Assembly: GCA_964631325.1 (NCBI GenBank)
Contig: CAZVWJ010000009.1
Coordinates: forward strand, 9,057-73,056
From: CAZVWJ01 sp964631325
GTDB lineage: Bacteria; T1Sed10-126
DNA: 64,000 nucleotides
Direction: 5' to 3'
In this document: piece after piece, positions 61,820 to 64,000 of the stretch
Numbering within the stretch: the first letter of the stretch is position 1
Layout of the letters: each line of letters begins with the position of its first letter
The notes under the pieces: model-generated
What the model saw: the letters and a program-made list of their open reading frames with translations, nothing else
Told to the model about the DNA's origin: nothing
The model's database searches: none
Translations under genes and position numbers: made by a program

Positions 61820-63949
61820 ATGAATTGCAGTGTGCGAAAATGGCTGATGTTAGCGGTGTTATTTACAGGGATGATGTTTTTGGTGGGATGTGGTAGCAGC
61901 AGTAGTGGATCCGGTTCTGATACTACCGCAGGAGTACGTGGGCATGTGGCCGATGGTTATGTAAGTGGAGCAACGGTAGAAATATTTAATTCAGCCAGTT
62001 TTGACACTCCAGCTTTACTTCAAAGATATACAACTGATGGCCTGGGTGAATTTGAAATATCTCAGTCGGATTTTGATGACCTGCCGGACATGATTTATAT
62101 TAAGTCGGCCGGGGGCACAGAAATAACTACCGGTTTTGCCGCTCCGGCAATGAAATTTGTTGGTAAGACCGGCAGTGATTCGATTAATATTACTCCGGTA
62201 ACTGATATCTTGTTCGAGGAATTTATCTCTGAAAAAGGCGATCTGGATGCGGCCCGGAGTAATTTATTGCAGGCCGGGGCGTTGAATTATTCGGATACCC
62301 GCTATCTTTATTCAGATGTAGTTGCTGATAGCACTGCGGACAGTAATCGGGTCGGTGAGGGTCGCAATAAAGCCCTTACTTCCGGGGTGATGAGCCAGTC
62401 AATTCAACCGGGTAACTACTACCTGTTTGCTCTGCCTTTCTCCAGCTATGCCTTTGACGCGAATGACACACTGGTTTTTGGCGAAGTTGAAAATAAAATT
62501 GAATGCTACGATTTGACGGTAACTGATGATCCGGATACAGCCGGCCTGGAAATATTTGCTTCCAGTGCCACCGACACTATCGCCGGCCGGATAAGTGGAT
62601 CCTCCTTTGTGGGCCAGGTAACTATGAATACGGGCGAGGTCAGCCAGTTAGCCGGTGAAGTCGGTGCCCTTGGTGGGATTTCTGGAACAATTATTGACAC
62701 GGACGCCGAGGAACCGGTTAAACGGCGTGGGAATTTTGTCGCCACCTTGCTTCCTCGGGATAATCTTCCCGGTCCCGCGGCGGTGGCTGAGAAGGTGAAT
62801 CTCTTTTTCGCAGATACCCAGTATTTTCTAGCTCGCTCCAATATTCGCGATACTATTTCCCACACTGTTGATGTTCACTGGGGGAGCATGAAATTCTCCT
62901 CTACTCCTTATATGGATAATTCCGGGACTCACGGGATTGATCTCCAGCAGATGAATATTCACGAATGGTGGGCTAATCAGCCCCGTTATAGTTTGCCCGT
63001 CAACGAGGCAAGACTGCTTTACTACGGCGATACACCGACTATGCTGGCCGCGCTTTCTCTTAATGCGGACACCAATAACATCACTGTTTTCTTCCCGGTC
63101 GGTAATCGACGGGGGATTTACGCGGAGACTTCTGACACGACTGCTTCCAATGATTTAATTCGTTTTGGTGAAGCCTATATGGTCAAAGATCAGAGCCTTT
63201 CACCCAACCTTTACCCCAACACTAACTACGACCTCCACGTCCGCTTTGTTCACAATAGCTTTGTGGATGCTTCTATGAACCGGGATACTGCAATTACCTA
63301 CATTGAATCAGCAAATCCTTCTATTGTCACCCCCTCTTTTCCTGATACCTATGTTGTCGGGCACCACTTTAAGACTGGATCGGATACAACGCTGTTTGCT
63401 ATTGCGGGCAGTATGCTTACCACCCTGCAGGATAAAGATGCAGACTGGCAGAACGGGGATCAGAATTTGCAGGATAGCCAGGACGATAATAGTATGATAA
63501 TGCAGTTTTATCACTCCGGGGCTTTTTCCGGGGAACGATGTGCTGGCGGCATGACCGGAAACCTTATAGAATCAAACCGCCCGGTTCCCCTGGTCGGATT
63601 TATAAATCAATCCGGTGATTCAACCCCCCGGTATTCCGGTAGACTTAACCTGTTATTCCGGGATATTGCCGGGGATGTTGCCTACGGTTCAGGCCACTTA
63701 GAGTTTGACGATCAAGGAACCGATACCGGGACGGCTCAACTTAATGCCACCGATTATTCCGGGACCCAGATCAGTGCCGATTTTGAGTGGGAATATGGTA
63801 ATGGGATTTACCATTTCTACGGCTCCGGCGGCGGGGGAGCAGTCCAGGATATATTCTGGCCGGTCGGCGGTAGAAAAGCCCTGTTTATGGAAAGTTCCGG
63901 TTCTCCGTTAAAGGTTGACTCGATCGGTGAAGCTTATTTGACCTACTAA
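61820..63949 (+). CDS. Large surface or periplasmic lipoprotein of unknown function
   Basis: A 709-residue protein. A signal peptide ends in the lipobox LVGC (Cys24), then a Ser/Gly linker. Residues about 40-90 resemble a carboxypeptidase-regulatory-like beta domain (VRGHVADGYVSGATVEIFNS). The rest is rich in Asp, Ser, Thr and aromatic residues. A module recurs: FFPVGNRRGIYAETS..FGEAYMV near residue 435 and FWPVGGRKALFMESS..IGEAYLTY at the end. ATG at 61820 is chosen eight bases after GGGAGG. No family recognised. A position after Fur suggests but does not prove metal-linked control. Confidence 0.8.
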   Translation: MNCSVRKWLMLAVLFTGMMFLVGCGSSSSGSGSDTTAGVRGHVADGYVSGATVEIFNSASFDTPALLQRYTTDGLGEFEISQSDFDDLPDMIYIKSAGGTEITTGFAAPAMKFVGKTGSDSINITPVTDILFEEFISEKGDLDAARSNLLQAGALNYSDTRYLYSDVVADSTADSNRVGEGRNKALTSGVMSQSIQPGNYYLFALPFSSYAFDANDTLVFGEVENKIECYDLTVTDDPDTAGLEIFASSATDTIAGRISGSSFVGQVTMNTGEVSQLAGEVGALGGISGTIIDTDAEEPVKRRGNFVATLLPRDNLPGPAAVAEKVNLFFADTQYFLARSNIRDTISHTVDVHWGSMKFSSTPYMDNSGTHGIDLQQMNIHEWWANQPRYSLPVNEARLLYYGDTPTMLAALSLNADTNNITVFFPVGNRRGIYAETSDTTASNDLIRFGEAYMVKDQSLSPNLYPNTNYDLHVRFVHNSFVDASMNRDTAITYIESANPSIVTPSFPDTYVVGHHFKTGSDTTLFAIAGSMLTTLQDKDADWQNGDQNLQDSQDDNSMIMQFYHSGAFSGERCAGGMTGNLIESNRPVPLVGFINQSGDSTPRYSGRLNLLFRDIAGDVAYGSGHLEFDDQGTDTGTAQLNATDYSGTQISADFEWEYGNGIYHFYGSGGGGAVQDIFWPVGGRKALFMESSGSPLKVDSIGEAYLTY

Positions 63950-63951
63950 CC

Positions 63952-63991
63952 CACATTATGCACGAAATTTTAGAATTTCGTGCATAATGTG
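63952..63991. terminator. Perfect 18-bp hairpin after the lipoprotein gene
   Basis: CACATTATGCACGAAATT (63952-63969) pairs without mismatch to 63974-63991, loop TTAG. It starts two bases after the stop codon. The window ends soon after, so a following T run cannot be seen. It could be a terminator or a dispersed palindrome. Confidence 0.6.
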
Positions 63992-64000
63992 TATCTATGA

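Overview
The window is a compact, gene-dense bacterial chromosome segment carrying most of the transcription and translation machinery. Its lineage gives mixed signals. LptD, an LptF/G-type permease and a PpiD-like foldase point to a double-membrane (diderm) cell. RNA polymerase beta' carries a large insertion in the trigger loop, as in E. coli-type enzymes and unlike Bacillus. However, Prp is present, and the gene orders (rplU-prp-rpmA-obgE-proB-proA-nadD-yqeK-LCP-rsfS and rplQ-truA-rplM-rpsI) resemble Firmicutes and some other deep-branching phyla. Many cytoplasmic proteins are strikingly acidic: S9, S5, NusG, RpoB and RpoC carry Glu/Asp-rich tails or insertions. This suggests adaptation to high salt. 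I cannot assign a phylum; an uncultivated halophilic diderm is the most economical reading.

Layout. 1-7736 (minus strand) is a housekeeping operon: rplU, prp, rpmA, obgE, proBA, nadD, yqeK, an LCP-like protein, rsfS and the start of hpt. 7737-8091 is a divergent intergenic region with paired hairpins. 8092-12815 carries lptD, a ClpX-like AAA+ ATPase and an LptF/G permease. 12826-16776 holds an orphan DUF47 protein, nearly 1 kb of nested repeats, a 3D-domain protein and ppiD. 16958-23441 is the cell-shape cluster: a TPR protein, mreBCD, mrdA and rodA. Next come tRNA-Thr, tRNA-Trp and secE-nusG-rplKAJL-rpoBC-rpsLG-fusA-tuf. 39853-52066 is the S10-spc block through secY-adk-map-infA. 52408-57770 is the alpha operon, then truA, rplM and rpsI. 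argC, argJ, a small membrane protein, a Fur-family regulator and a large lipoprotein complete the window.

The main unusual points are: (1) uL10 carries an internal insertion of about 90 residues that looks like a tandem helix-hairpin-helix module. (2) A family of short non-coding mobile elements has terminal inverted repeats beginning GTAACTACTCACCTA and 8-bp target duplications; one copy landed so that the duplicated target contains the truA start codon. (3) A long, nearly perfect hairpin lies between rpsJ and rplC. (4) Prp protease is intact, but its usual substrate bL27 has no cleavable leader. (5) bL30 is absent from its usual place.

All calls come from reading the sequence and remembered family features. 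No database search or folding program was run.
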